Part shown: positions 17,917 to 26,248 of the stretch, piece after piece
How positions within the stretch are numbered: position 1 is the stretch's first letter
How the letters are laid out: every line of letters starts with the position of its first letter
Assembly: GCA_051011135.1 (NCBI GenBank)
Contig: JBPCUO010000056.1
Span: forward strand, 1 to 64,000
Length of the DNA: 64,000 nucleotides
Direction of reading: 5' to 3'
From: JACOND01 sp051011135
Lineage (GTDB): Bacteria > Bdellovibrionota > Bdellovibrionia > Bdellovibrionales > UBA1609
The notes under the pieces: generated by a model
What the model was told of the DNA's origin: nothing
Seen by the model: only the letters and a program-made list of their open reading frames with translations
The model's database searches: none
Position numbers and translations under genes: made by a program

Positions 17917-18551
17917 TAACAAATCTTCATTCTCGAACTAAAATTTCCAGAAAAAATCAAGTTTATCAAATAACTTTTGGTCAAGATGCTCTTTTTTATG
18001 GGCGTGAGTATTTAAATTCTCTATTAGAAAATCCATCCAGCTTGATTAATTGGTATGTAAAAGATGGTGATTATATTTTAAAAGATCAAATTTGTATGGA
18101 AATAATTTATAGCGAGGAAGATTTGCAGGAAAAAATAAAAACTCTTTCCTATCTTTCGGGAATTAGTACTTTATCTTATTGTTACAAAGCCGCTTCTCAC
18201 TCTATTCCTATTGGAGGATATCCTATTAAAGATTCTCCTTTATTAGATTGGGAGATAAAATCTTTAGAATTAGGAGGTGTCCGTCCGCAACCTTGTCCTG
18301 AAAAAATTTGTTTTTCTGAGCAGGATTTAAACCTTGAAGATTCAGTGTTTGCTCTCAGTTCAGAAATGCCTCGTGATCAACTCCAAGATATTCTTACAAA
18401 AATACCTTCTCATAAAACAAAAGGTCTTTATGGATCTATCTTACCTAAAGATTTAGAAAAAATACAGATGCTGGCTTTGGATATTGTATGGCCAAAATTT
18501 TTAGAGGGTTATTTTCCTTCTGTAAAATTTAATATTCAGCCCTATGAATAA
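17913..18551 (+). CDS. NadC-like (quinolinate phosphoribosyltransferase fold) protein lacking catalytic residues
   Basis: The start codon here is TTG at 17913, overlapping the upstream stop by four bases; I could not find a better one. The 212-residue protein aligns by eye with NadC. 'INWYVKDGDYILKDQ' matches the 'WLVKDGDxVxPG' segment, 'KIKTLSYLSGISTL' matches 'ERTALNFLQRLSGIAT', and 'IKDSPLLDWEIKSLELGG' matches the 'T-R-K-T-x-P-G-x-R...GGG' block. The catalytic TRKT is replaced by 'GGYPIK', and the 'KDNH' motif and most of the central barrel are missing. NadC is usually about 280 residues. I infer a pseudoenzyme or a strongly reduced paralogue. It sits directly before birA, a common neighbour of nadC. 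Confidence 0.65.
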   Translation: MITNLHSRTKISRKNQVYQITFGQDALFYGREYLNSLLENPSSLINWYVKDGDYILKDQICMEIIYSEEDLQEKIKTLSYLSGISTLSYCYKAASHSIPIGGYPIKDSPLLDWEIKSLELGGVRPQPCPEKICFSEQDLNLEDSVFALSSEMPRDQLQDILTKIPSHKTKGLYGSILPKDLEKIQMLALDIVWPKFLEGYFPSVKFNIQPYE

Positions 18552-19128
18552 GGCTGCTTTATGGACTAAAAATTGGCTTGAAAAAAGGATGCTCCCGCAC
18601 TCTTTTTTTGAAATTGTGAGTAGTACAAATGATATTGCTCAAAAAAAAGCTTTCGAAAAAAAATTTGAAAAACATATTTTTTTAGCTCATCAACAAACTC
18701 AAGGCAGAGGTCAGGGCTCTCACTCATGGGAAAATAGCGACTTAATGATTAGCTTCTTATGGCAAAATGTTTTAATACCCGTACACCCCAAGCTTTCTGA
18801 AGAGTTCACTTTAGAGCTTTTAATAAGTGTAAAAAAAGTTTGGCCTGATCTTCCTTGGAAATTAAAAAAACCTAATGATCTTTACCTCAATGATAAAAAA
18901 GTTGCTGGTCTCTTATTAGAGATTCTGGATCAATCTTCAACAAAATCTTTTATCTTAGGCCTGGGTTTTAATATATTCTCTCATCCTAAACTTAATTCTA
19001 ATAAAGCAAATACTTTAGGGCCTGAAATAGGACATGTTGAAGAATCTACTTCTGTTTCGCAAACACAATGGAACTTGTTTTTAGATGAAATCAATCAGGC
19101 TTGGAATCGAAAAATTTCAATGATTTAA
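18544..19128 (+). CDS. birA: Biotin--[acetyl-CoA carboxylase] ligase, catalytic domain only
   Basis: A 194-residue biotin protein ligase. 'VSSTNDIAQKK' (near 24-34) opens the domain, 'QQTQGRGQGSHSWEN' (near 50-64) is the biotin/ATP loop (family G-R-G-R-x-G-R-x-W), 'WKLKKPNDLYLNDKKVAGLL' (around 100-119) matches 'K-W-P-N-D...K-V-A-G-I-L', and 'LGLGFNI' follows. It has no N-terminal DNA-binding domain and lacks the usual C-terminal SH3-like domain, so it should not be a repressor. It attaches biotin to the carboxyl carrier protein of acetyl-CoA carboxylase. It overlaps the preceding gene by eight bases and the convergent aldolase gene by four. Confidence 0.9.
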   Translation: MNKAALWTKNWLEKRMLPHSFFEIVSSTNDIAQKKAFEKKFEKHIFLAHQQTQGRGQGSHSWENSDLMISFLWQNVLIPVHPKLSEEFTLELLISVKKVWPDLPWKLKKPNDLYLNDKKVAGLLLEILDQSSTKSFILGLGFNIFSHPKLNSNKANTLGPEIGHVEESTSVSQTQWNLFLDEINQAWNRKISMI

Positions 19129-19736
19129 TCTTTCCTATTCCAAAGTTTTTGAAGTTCTTTTTTAGGTAAAGATCTAGCTCTTCCAATGCTTTCTGCCATC
19201 CAAATAATTTTACAAGAATGCTCAAGAGTGGTCATTCTTTGATAAGCTTCTTCCAGATTTTCTCCCCAAGTCACAGCTCCATGATGAGATAAAATAAAAG
19301 CCGTACTTTTTTCAAGATAAGGAATTAAAGATTCTCCCATTTCTTTTAAACCGGGTTGAACATATTTTATAAAAGGAACCTCACCTAAAGAAATCACTGT
19401 TTCAGGTAGAGATAAAGGAAGTTTTTTCCATCGAGGTCTTGCTAAACTCAAAGCAATAGCAGCGGGAGGATGAGAATGAACAACTGCTCCGGCTTTTTTT
19501 TGATTTTTATAAATTGCTAAGTGCATCTCTTTTTCACTAGAAGCTTTTCCTTTTAAAGGATGTCCTTCAAAATCTATAGAACAAATCTCGTGAGGTTTAA
19601 GCGAGGATTTATCCACTCCTGAAGGTGTGATTTTAATACAATCTTTTTCTTTAACACTAACATTTCCATCTTGAGCAACTAAAAAATTTTTCTCATAAAG
19701 CCTAGTGCAAATTTCTATAATTTTTTCTTCCGTCAT
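19125..19736 (-). CDS. Class II aldolase/adducin family protein (fuculose-phosphate aldolase-like)
   Basis: A 203-residue zinc aldolase-type protein. 'DGNVSVKE' and 'ITPSGVDKSSL' are the family's phosphate-binding segments, Glu in 'SSEKEMHLAIY' (near 71) is the likely catalytic acid/base, and 'VVHSHPP' (near 95) and 'LSHHGAVTWG' (near 152) give the three zinc His. Possible substrates are L-fuculose 1-phosphate or methylthioribulose 1-phosphate (MtnB is of similar size). Sequence alone does not decide, and no methionine-salvage or fucose genes are nearby. It follows trpS by six bases. Confidence 0.85.
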   Translation of the reverse strand: MTEEKIIEICTRLYEKNFLVAQDGNVSVKEKDCIKITPSGVDKSSLKPHEICSIDFEGHPLKGKASSEKEMHLAIYKNQKKAGAVVHSHPPAAIALSLARPRWKKLPLSLPETVISLGEVPFIKYVQPGLKEMGESLIPYLEKSTAFILSHHGAVTWGENLEEAYQRMTTLEHSCKIIWMAESIGRARSLPKKELQKLWNRKD

Positions 19737-19742
19737 TGTTTT

Positions 19743-20738
19743 TTAACTTATTCCTACAATTTTTTTAATTTCTTTTAAAAAAGGAATAGCTACACTTCTT
19801 GCCTTTTCTTGCCCTTCTTTGAGAACTTTTTCTACTTCATGATAATTGTCTTTATAAAAATTATAGCGTTCTTTTTTATCTTTAAAAAAACTTTCCAATT
19901 TTTCAAAAAGACATTGTTTAGCATCTCCCCAACCAATACCTTCTTTGTATTTTTTCTCTAATTCAAGAATTTCTTTTTCAGATGCAAAATTTTTATAAGT
20001 ATTAAAGATTAAACAATCTTTTGTCTCTTTAGCTAGTTCAGGTGGTGAAGAATCTGTTTTTATTTTCATAATCAATTTACGAAGTCTTTTACTCTCACAA
20101 AATAAAGGTAGGTAATTGTTGTAACTTTTACTCATTTTTCGCCCATCTAAACCTAGTAAGACATTTGCTTTTTGAAATAAAGCTTCTGGGATAGTAAATA
20201 ATTCTTTTTTATAAATACGATTAAATTTTTGAGCAATATCTCTGGTCATTTCCAGATGCTGAACTTGATCTTCTCCTACGGGTATTGTGCGAGCTGAAAA
20301 AAGTAAAATATCTGCCGCCATCAATACGGGATAACTATAAAGACCCATATTGACACCATCATCCAAGTCTTTACGACCTAGTTCTTTATTTTGATCCAAT
20401 TTTGCCTTATAAGAATGAGCTCTGTTCATCAGCCCTTTAGGAGTTAAACAAGATAAAATCCAATTCAATTCAAAAAGTTCTGGAATATCTGATTGTTTAT
20501 AAAAAACTGTTTTATTAATATCTAATCCACAAGCAAGCCAAGTTGCTGCAACATTTTTAACCGAATCTCTAACCTCTTGAGCATTAAACAAGGAAGTTAA
20601 GCAGTGCGAATCAGCAATAAATAAATAACTTTTATCTTTTGATTTTTGAGCAAGATCTAAAGCAGGTTTAATAGCCCCTATATAATTTCCTAAATGAGTT
20701 TCACCGGTAGGTTTAATGCCTGTTAGTAGTGGTCCCAT
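19743..20738 (-). CDS. trpS: Tryptophanyl-tRNA synthetase
   Basis: A 331-residue class I synthetase charging tRNA-Trp. 'TGIKPTGETHLGNYIGA' (7-23) contains the HIGH-type motif 'HLGN', 'VGEDQVQHLEMTRDIA' (near 155) is the tryptophan-site helix, and 'KMSKSYNN' (near 203) is the KMSKS loop. Length is normal for the bacterial enzyme. It probably forms an operon with the class II aldolase gene downstream. Confidence 0.97.
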   Translation of the reverse strand: MGPLLTGIKPTGETHLGNYIGAIKPALDLAQKSKDKSYLFIADSHCLTSLFNAQEVRDSVKNVAATWLACGLDINKTVFYKQSDIPELFELNWILSCLTPKGLMNRAHSYKAKLDQNKELGRKDLDDGVNMGLYSYPVLMAADILLFSARTIPVGEDQVQHLEMTRDIAQKFNRIYKKELFTIPEALFQKANVLLGLDGRKMSKSYNNYLPLFCESKRLRKLIMKIKTDSSPPELAKETKDCLIFNTYKNFASEKEILELEKKYKEGIGWGDAKQCLFEKLESFFKDKKERYNFYKDNYHEVEKVLKEGQEKARSVAIPFLKEIKKIVGIS

Positions 20739-20780
20739 TCTTTGAATTTATAAAGAAAACTTAAAAATGTAAATCACTAT

Positions 20781-21896
20781 TTAAAAATTTAAAGAGTGAA
20801 GATTTTTTGTAATTTCTTTTGCCAGATCTTCTCCTAAGCTCGGAGAGCAAATATCTACAGATTTTGCATTTAAAGTTTTAGAAATTTTCTTTAATTGAGT
20901 GCCAGCTTTTGGTTCTTTTACTCCCATTTCTGAAAATTGCGACTGACAATGAGATTGATTCGATTTAATAATAACTGGTATTAAATGAAATCTATTATCC
21001 TTGCCTAAAGATTTTTTTAATTCTTCTTTTTCTATATCTAGTTTATTATCTTCAGGAGTTACAATAACATAAATAATTTTTGAATCTTCTCTAAAAAAAC
21101 CATCCTCATTTTCCTCTGAAATATAAATCTGTTTTGAAGTAGATAAAAGAGCAGCGATAAAAGGAGTCGATTTGCGCTTGCTAATCAAAGGAGCTTCGTA
21201 AGATGTGAACCATTTTCTTTTGGGATTAATCATCATTGTGTCATTAAAAATATCTTGGTAATCCTTAACTTCTTTAGTTAAATAATTACCTGACAGTTCT
21301 ACTTTTTTTCTGTCATGCTCAAAAGATAAAAAATCACCATTTGCTATGACACCTTTTTTCTTTTCCTTTTTCTTGCTTTTATTTTCTCTATAAATAGAAT
21401 TACACCTTGTAAGAGTATCCACACCTTTTATAACGAAAAAAGCAGAGTTTGCAAAGCCACCAAATATTGTAGACATAAACCCTCCAGAAACCATGCCTTC
21501 GCAATTTTTTGGCCCTGTGTCTTTATTTACTTTACTAGAAAAAGAATTAAAAATTTCTTCACTGACAATTGTATTTGTATAAGCCAATCTCCAATCATAT
21601 TTATCAAAATGATTTAAAAAATTGGAACCAAAAATATTTTTCTCATAAAAATTTTCCATGCCCTCTTGAGCATCTAAAACAATAACTAAATCCAGTTTAT
21701 TACTTAATATATTATCTTTAAAATTTAAAACACCTTCTCGAAAGTCATCTTCTGTTTCTTCAGGGGTAGAAGATTCTAAAGAAGATTCTTGGAATTCCTC
21801 AAAATTCCCCTCATATTCGATAGGATGACAACTCATTAAAATAAAATAAGCCAGAAAAACAAAAAAATATCTACTTTTCACAATAACTCCATTCAT
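20781..21896 (-). CDS. VWA-like lipoprotein with degenerate metal site
   Basis: A 371-residue lipoprotein with a signal at 1-22 and lipobox 'ILMSC'. After an acidic linker (25-60), 'KLDLVIVLDAQEGMENFY' begins a VWA-like Rossmann domain. The first MIDAS motif D-x-S-x-S reads 'DAQEG', so the two serines are missing. 'IIYVIVTPEDNK' matches the late VWA strand. The fold order parallels the VWA lipoprotein at 13181-14506, suggesting a distant paralogue, but metal binding is unlikely. 'CCGATAAA' lies about 11 bases before the ATG, with no Shine-Dalgarno. Confidence 0.72.
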   Translation of the reverse strand: MNGVIVKSRYFFVFLAYFILMSCHPIEYEGNFEEFQESSLESSTPEETEDDFREGVLNFKDNILSNKLDLVIVLDAQEGMENFYEKNIFGSNFLNHFDKYDWRLAYTNTIVSEEIFNSFSSKVNKDTGPKNCEGMVSGGFMSTIFGGFANSAFFVIKGVDTLTRCNSIYRENKSKKKEKKKGVIANGDFLSFEHDRKKVELSGNYLTKEVKDYQDIFNDTMMINPKRKWFTSYEAPLISKRKSTPFIAALLSTSKQIYISEENEDGFFREDSKIIYVIVTPEDNKLDIEKEELKKSLGKDNRFHLIPVIIKSNQSHCQSQFSEMGVKEPKAGTQLKKISKTLNAKSVDICSPSLGEDLAKEITKNLHSLNF

Positions 21897-21975
21897 ACAA
21901 GATTTATCGGATATTTTTATTCTATAATTGATAGAAAAGCTTAGATTTTACTGAAATATTTTAAAAAACTTCTTT

Positions 21976-22986
21976 TTAAATCTCTAAAACTTGCTGAATA
22001 GGAAATTTTTCCTTTTGATTATTCACCCATTGATCAAATAATCTCTCTGATTTCTCATAATCTAAAAAAGAAGTAAGCATAAAATCTTTATTATCTTTTT
22101 GGAACACTCCTTCTCTAAAAGATAAAATTTCAACAATATAACCCTGATTTCCCTTCATGAGAAGTTTTGAAATAAGACCTTTATTAGGGAGATAATCAAT
22201 AATACTTTCTATAAAATCCTGCTCTCTTAAACTTGGAAGATTAAAAAGCTGAGCTAAAGGCATTTCTTTTTCTGTTTTCCAAGAAATTTTATTTTTTCTA
22301 AAAAATTGATTCAATTGATTAAGATCCTTTGCAAATAGGAGAGGCTGTATCTCTTCCATTTTTATATCTGAAAGAGGTATTTTTGCAAAACGAACTTTGA
22401 TTTGAAATAAATTTCTTTTTAAATTCTTAGTATTTTCCAAAGAATTAGAAAAGACTGATTTTAAAAATAACTGTCTCCAGTTTTGAGTTGTTTTAAATCG
22501 ACGAATTCTATTTTCAAATCGAGAAGCCGTTAAATTTTGACTCTTTAAAAAAGAAAGATATTGAGAATATACAAAGCGCCCTTTATTTTGAAAAACGGAA
22601 TAGGCTTTAATCTCATCTTGCAATTCCTGATCACTCACTAAAAAACCTGCATCCTCTGCTGCTTGAGAAATAAGATACATATTGATTAACTGTTGAAGAG
22701 CATTGTGGCGAATTTTATTTTGAAGTTGCTGTATTTCTTCAGCGCTTCCAGTATTTAAACGCTCTTGGTATTGAGATTTTAAATTTTCTTCAAAAAAACG
22801 AAACTCTCTAGAGCGAATAGGCTCTGAGCCTACATAAGCAACAACTCCTTCTCCAAAAATTTGACCACCCATAGGTGATAAAAAAACAAAAACTAAACAA
22901 ATAGTTCCAAAAATAATATAAGAAAATAGGGTCTTTAATCTTCCCTGTCTCTTAGCTTTTTTGGGTTTTCTTAATTTTTCAAACAT
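21976..22986 (-). CDS. PpiD/SurA-like membrane-anchored periplasmic chaperone
   Basis: A 336-residue protein. A basic N-terminus (1-20) precedes one transmembrane helix (about 21-42). The periplasmic part starts with a SurA/PpiD N-terminal-like domain: 'VAYVGSEPIRSREFRFFEENL' in two parts, 'ALQQLINMYLISQAAEDAGFLVSDQEL' in two parts, and 'FQNKGRFVYSQYLSFL'. These are the typical chaperone helices. The C-terminal 130 residues have no clear parvulin prolyl-isomerase signature, so it is likely a chaperone without isomerase activity. PpiD helps proteins leaving the Sec channel to fold. The gene is divergent from the lipoprotein gene at 23348. Confidence 0.8.
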   Translation of the reverse strand: MFEKLRKPKKAKRQGRLKTLFSYIIFGTICLVFVFLSPMGGQIFGEGVVAYVGSEPIRSREFRFFEENLKSQYQERLNTGSAEEIQQLQNKIRHNALQQLINMYLISQAAEDAGFLVSDQELQDEIKAYSVFQNKGRFVYSQYLSFLKSQNLTASRFENRIRRFKTTQNWRQLFLKSVFSNSLENTKNLKRNLFQIKVRFAKIPLSDIKMEEIQPLLFAKDLNQLNQFFRKNKISWKTEKEMPLAQLFNLPSLREQDFIESIIDYLPNKGLISKLLMKGNQGYIVEILSFREGVFQKDNKDFMLTSFLDYEKSERLFDQWVNNQKEKFPIQQVLEI

Positions 22987-23347
22987 AAATTGTCCTTATT
23001 AATTTCTTATTTCATTGATTGGAATATATACAAAACTTTGATAAATTTACAAAGGAAATCTAATGGATTTATTAAAATTTAAAAAAATATCTTTCTACTT
23101 GTTTCATTTATAATAATCTTTCTTCCACTTCAAATACTACATCGAAAAGAAAATAATAGTATCCTTTCAAAAATCAGTTATCTCACTTGAGAAGAGATTC
23201 AGACGAGAAGCGTCATTTTTCGATTAAAAGCCTCTTCTCTCATTAAAACATGCTTATTTCTCGTAAATACGATAGTGGGAAAATATGCTAAAATCTAGTA
23301 AATATCATTTATTTTTTTTGAGAAGAACCCGATAAAGATGCATAACT
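22987..23347. other. 361-base divergent intergenic region with nested stem-loop
   Basis: This is the only gap above 300 bases, between the divergent PpiD-like and 23348 lipoprotein genes. It contains an outer inverted repeat, 23189-23196 (gagaagag) with 23232-23239 (ctcttctc), and a small inner hairpin 23202-23205/23211-23214 (gacg/cgtc). A CCCGATAA motif at 23328-23335 lies 12 bases before the downstream ATG. A 16-codon frame at 23063-23113 has an upstream AGGA but no support. I see no tRNA or known RNA family. Confidence 0.4.
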
Positions 23348-24274
23348 ATGAAAAAAATCACACTTTTAGCTTTCTTATTTGTATTCACTTCTTGCGTGTA
23401 TAATTCTCCTTACTTTGGTGGAAGCTCTAGTTTTAAAGATTATTATAATGTCGTGGCACAAGATATTAGCATTAAATTACCTGGTTTTAAAACTTGTGTC
23501 TTTAATCCAGGAGCTCGTATTGTTCATTTTCCTATGTATCATATTCCTCCTAATGGGCTCAATCCAAATGATCAGCAAACATTTGAATCTATTGCAAAAT
23601 CTCAATTTCAACTTCTTAGAACAATTATCTATTATGCTAAAAGAGGTGTTTATGTATTTGATGAATCTGTTGCTAGTGATAGGATGAATCCCAATTTAAT
23701 GAATTTTTTAAAACAAGGTCATGCACCGGGATCTTATGTGAGATCAGATAATCAAAGATTCTTTTTTGATGAAAGATACCGAGAAGCATTGAATTTATTT
23801 GGAAAAGGAATTCCAAAATATTATGATTTTTTAACACCTACTCAAAAAAGATATCTTGTTGATACAGGAGCGCCTTTTACTCTTTTTTATTTAGGAATCC
23901 TGCCTCGAATCTATAAAAGTATTAGCGACAAAGATCTAGATATTGTTAAAAATCAGATTAAATCTCCCACAGGAACATTGGATACCAAGAACCCTGCAAA
24001 TCATTATTGGGTTTACAGTTTTAGAGAAGCAAAACTTAAAGAAGAAGTTTTAAATTTATATAATAAAAACCAAGCATACCAACAAAATTCTACAGCTTCT
24101 GCAGCTTTAATTTTAATTGCTTATGGATCTGCCCATGATTTTAGTGATGAATTCGTAGGCTATCCCTTTCAATCCAATAAAGATTTCTGCTTAAGATGGG
24201 ACAATGATCAAATTCTAAGGCCAAATCCTCCTCAACAAAATCCTCCGCAAAATCCTCCGCCAGTTCCTCAATAA
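23348..24274 (+). CDS. Lipoprotein, possibly Tiki/TraB/ChaN superfamily
   Basis: A 308-residue lipoprotein with a short signal and lipobox 'VFTSC' (Cys16). The last 18 residues are a Pro/Asn/Gln-rich tail of repeated 'QNPP' units. 'ARIVHFPMYHI' near residue 57, 'VFDESV' near 100 and 'LIAYGSAHDFSDEF' near 260 follow the order of the 'G-x-x-H', Glu and 'G-x-x-H' motifs of the ChaN/TraB/erythromycin-esterase-like superfamily. The first Gly is absent, so the family idea is weak. Function is unknown. There is no Shine-Dalgarno; CCCGATAA precedes the start. Confidence 0.7.
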   Translation: MKKITLLAFLFVFTSCVYNSPYFGGSSSFKDYYNVVAQDISIKLPGFKTCVFNPGARIVHFPMYHIPPNGLNPNDQQTFESIAKSQFQLLRTIIYYAKRGVYVFDESVASDRMNPNLMNFLKQGHAPGSYVRSDNQRFFFDERYREALNLFGKGIPKYYDFLTPTQKRYLVDTGAPFTLFYLGILPRIYKSISDKDLDIVKNQIKSPTGTLDTKNPANHYWVYSFREAKLKEEVLNLYNKNQAYQQNSTASAALILIAYGSAHDFSDEFVGYPFQSNKDFCLRWDNDQILRPNPPQQNPPQNPPPVPQ

Positions 24275-24311
24275 TAATTTTTATTAAAAGCTCATCTTTT
24301 TTTAAAAAAAA

Positions 24312-24319
24312 GCCGATAA
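24312..24319 (+). promoter_or_regulatory. GCCGATAA motif (FliA-type -10-like) before receiver/J-domain gene
   Basis: GCCGATAA is identical to the sigma-28 (FliA) -10 consensus and ends nine bases before the ATG at 24329. No TAAA -35 box lies at the usual spacing, so promoter identity is uncertain. A start site at the expected distance would give a leaderless or nearly leaderless mRNA. Confidence 0.3.
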
Positions 24320-24328
24320 AAACTTTAA

Positions 24329-26248
24329 ATGCATATACTTATTATAGAAGATAATAAATCTTTACAAAATCATCTTAAAGCATCCTTGATAACTCAAACA
24401 AGGCAAGTTCAAGGGGTTTCTTCTTATGGAGAAGCTTTAAAAGCTATAAAAAAAAGTGCTTTCGATGTCTATATAATAGATATTCTCCTGCCAGATAATA
24501 AAGGATATGAGCTTTTAAAAAAAATTGATAAAAATCAAACTTCTAAAATCATTTTAATGAGTGGTTTATTTGATGAAAGCTCCATTTTGAAATATATCCC
24601 AAAAGATCTAAAAGAAATTTGTGTCTTTATGAAAAAGCCTTTAGATGAAAAGATCCTTATAGAAGCAATAGATGAAGCAACAACCAATGGCTCCGTAAAT
24701 AAATCAAACGAAGACATAACGCTCAATAAGTTACATAAAAATCTTTCTTCCTATTCTTTAAAACCGTTTTTAGAAAAGTTTAAAACCTTTGATTCTCAAG
24801 AAATTATCTCTATTTTATTTCTAGCTTTTAAATCAAAATTTTCAGGTTTATTAACACTTCATATAGATAATGAAAAAGATTGTTTTATTGAGTTTAGTGA
24901 AGGATCTATTACAAAATTAGTATCTGAAGATTCTGAATCTTATTTTGGAGCTTTACTTGTAGAGCATGGACTTTCTTTAACAGAAGATGTTGCAGAAATC
25001 CTAGAAGATCCAAACGAATCAAGCAAGTTTTTAGGGGAAAGAATGGTAGAAAAATCTCTTTTAAGTCCTTATATGTTAAATTTTATTTTGAAAGAACAAT
25101 TTAAAATAAGACTTACACAAATTATATCTCACATATCTTTTCAAGTAAGTTTTTCTGAAAAAGAAATTACTGAGTCCGATGCTAAAGTGATTTTTAATGA
25201 AAAAGATATTATAGATTGGAGTATTGATTGTTTAGAAACAAAAATAAAAGATACTTTTTTCAAAAATTTTTATGATAAAAACAAGAATTATTTTTTAGAA
25301 GCTAATGAATCTCCTTATCCTATAAAAAGCATGATTTATAATAACAAATCTTTTTTAGAAAAATTTAATATTTTTTCAAATAAGATCAAACAAAGTCAAA
25401 CTCTTGAATCCCTTTTAAAAGATTCAAAAGATTTTAGAGAAGAATTAGAATTTATTTATTTTGGAATATTAACAGAATCCTTTATTATTAAAGATATTAA
25501 AAAATCAAAAGATCCTAAGATTAAAAATAAAGAAATTATTGAAAATATTCTTGAAAAAAAAGTTGATGATTTTTATGGAATTCTTAATTTACCTTATAAA
25601 GCGACTCAAGAAGAAATTAAAAATAACTATAAAAAATTAAAAGTAATAACTCATCCTGATAATCTTCCAAAAACAGCTCTAGAAGCATTGGTAGAAGATT
25701 ATGAGGAAGCTTTTCATAGAGTAGAAAAGTCTTACGAAATACTCTCTAATAACGCAGAAAGAGAATCTTATATAAAAAATAAAGAAGGACATTCTATATT
25801 AAAGATTTTAACTATTTACAAAAAAGGAATTTCTTTTATAAAATCTAATAATTTTCAAAAAGGATTTGAGGTATTAAAAACCATTGAGGATAATAACCAA
25901 TCCCCTAGTGATATTTGTTTATATCTACTATGGGCTGAAATCCAATCCTCTAGAAATTTAACAAATAACAAAAATCAGGCAGGATTTCTTAAACAAAAAA
26001 TGGAAAAATGCCCCATGGATCTAAAAATAAGCCCGCTTTTTTGGTTTATCAATGGTCTTTACTATAAAAAAATTCATAATTATGAAAAAGCTCTCACTTT
26101 ATTTAATAAAACAGTTAAACTAGATAAAAATTTTAAAGAAGCTCATCAAGAAATTATAAACACTCAAAATAAATTCAAAGAAGAATTTGAAAAATTAAAC
26201 AACAACAATGGATTTTTTTCTAAATTATTAAATAAAAAATCTGGTTAA
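24329..26248 (+). CDS. Receiver - DUF4388 - J domain - TPR-like fusion protein
   Basis: A 639-residue cytoplasmic protein. Residues 1-120 are a receiver with acidic 'IIEDN' (Glu7, Asp8), phosphoacceptor Asp51 in 'YIIDILLPDNKGY', and 'KKPL'. Residues about 150-265 resemble DUF4388/PATAN ('FSGLLTLHIDNEKDCFIEF', 'GALLVEHG'). Residues about 410-485 are a J domain: 'DDFYGILNLPYKATQEEIK', then the HPD tripeptide near 441, which stimulates Hsp70 ATPase. Residues 490-625 are helical repeats of TPR type. This suggests phosphorylation-controlled recruitment of DnaK to a target. Its 3' end overlaps convergent dprA by four bases. Confidence 0.82.
   Translation: MHILIIEDNKSLQNHLKASLITQTRQVQGVSSYGEALKAIKKSAFDVYIIDILLPDNKGYELLKKIDKNQTSKIILMSGLFDESSILKYIPKDLKEICVFMKKPLDEKILIEAIDEATTNGSVNKSNEDITLNKLHKNLSSYSLKPFLEKFKTFDSQEIISILFLAFKSKFSGLLTLHIDNEKDCFIEFSEGSITKLVSEDSESYFGALLVEHGLSLTEDVAEILEDPNESSKFLGERMVEKSLLSPYMLNFILKEQFKIRLTQIISHISFQVSFSEKEITESDAKVIFNEKDIIDWSIDCLETKIKDTFFKNFYDKNKNYFLEANESPYPIKSMIYNNKSFLEKFNIFSNKIKQSQTLESLLKDSKDFREELEFIYFGILTESFIIKDIKKSKDPKIKNKEIIENILEKKVDDFYGILNLPYKATQEEIKNNYKKLKVITHPDNLPKTALEALVEDYEEAFHRVEKSYEILSNNAERESYIKNKEGHSILKILTIYKKGISFIKSNNFQKGFEVLKTIEDNNQSPSDICLYLLWAEIQSSRNLTNNKNQAGFLKQKMEKCPMDLKISPLFWFINGLYYKKIHNYEKALTLFNKTVKLDKNFKEAHQEIINTQNKFKEEFEKLNNNNGFFSKLLNKKSG

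Noticed and set aside
23063..23113. 16-codon frame with an upstream AGGA in the 361-base gap
   Set aside because: Too short to judge; composition is like the AT-rich background.
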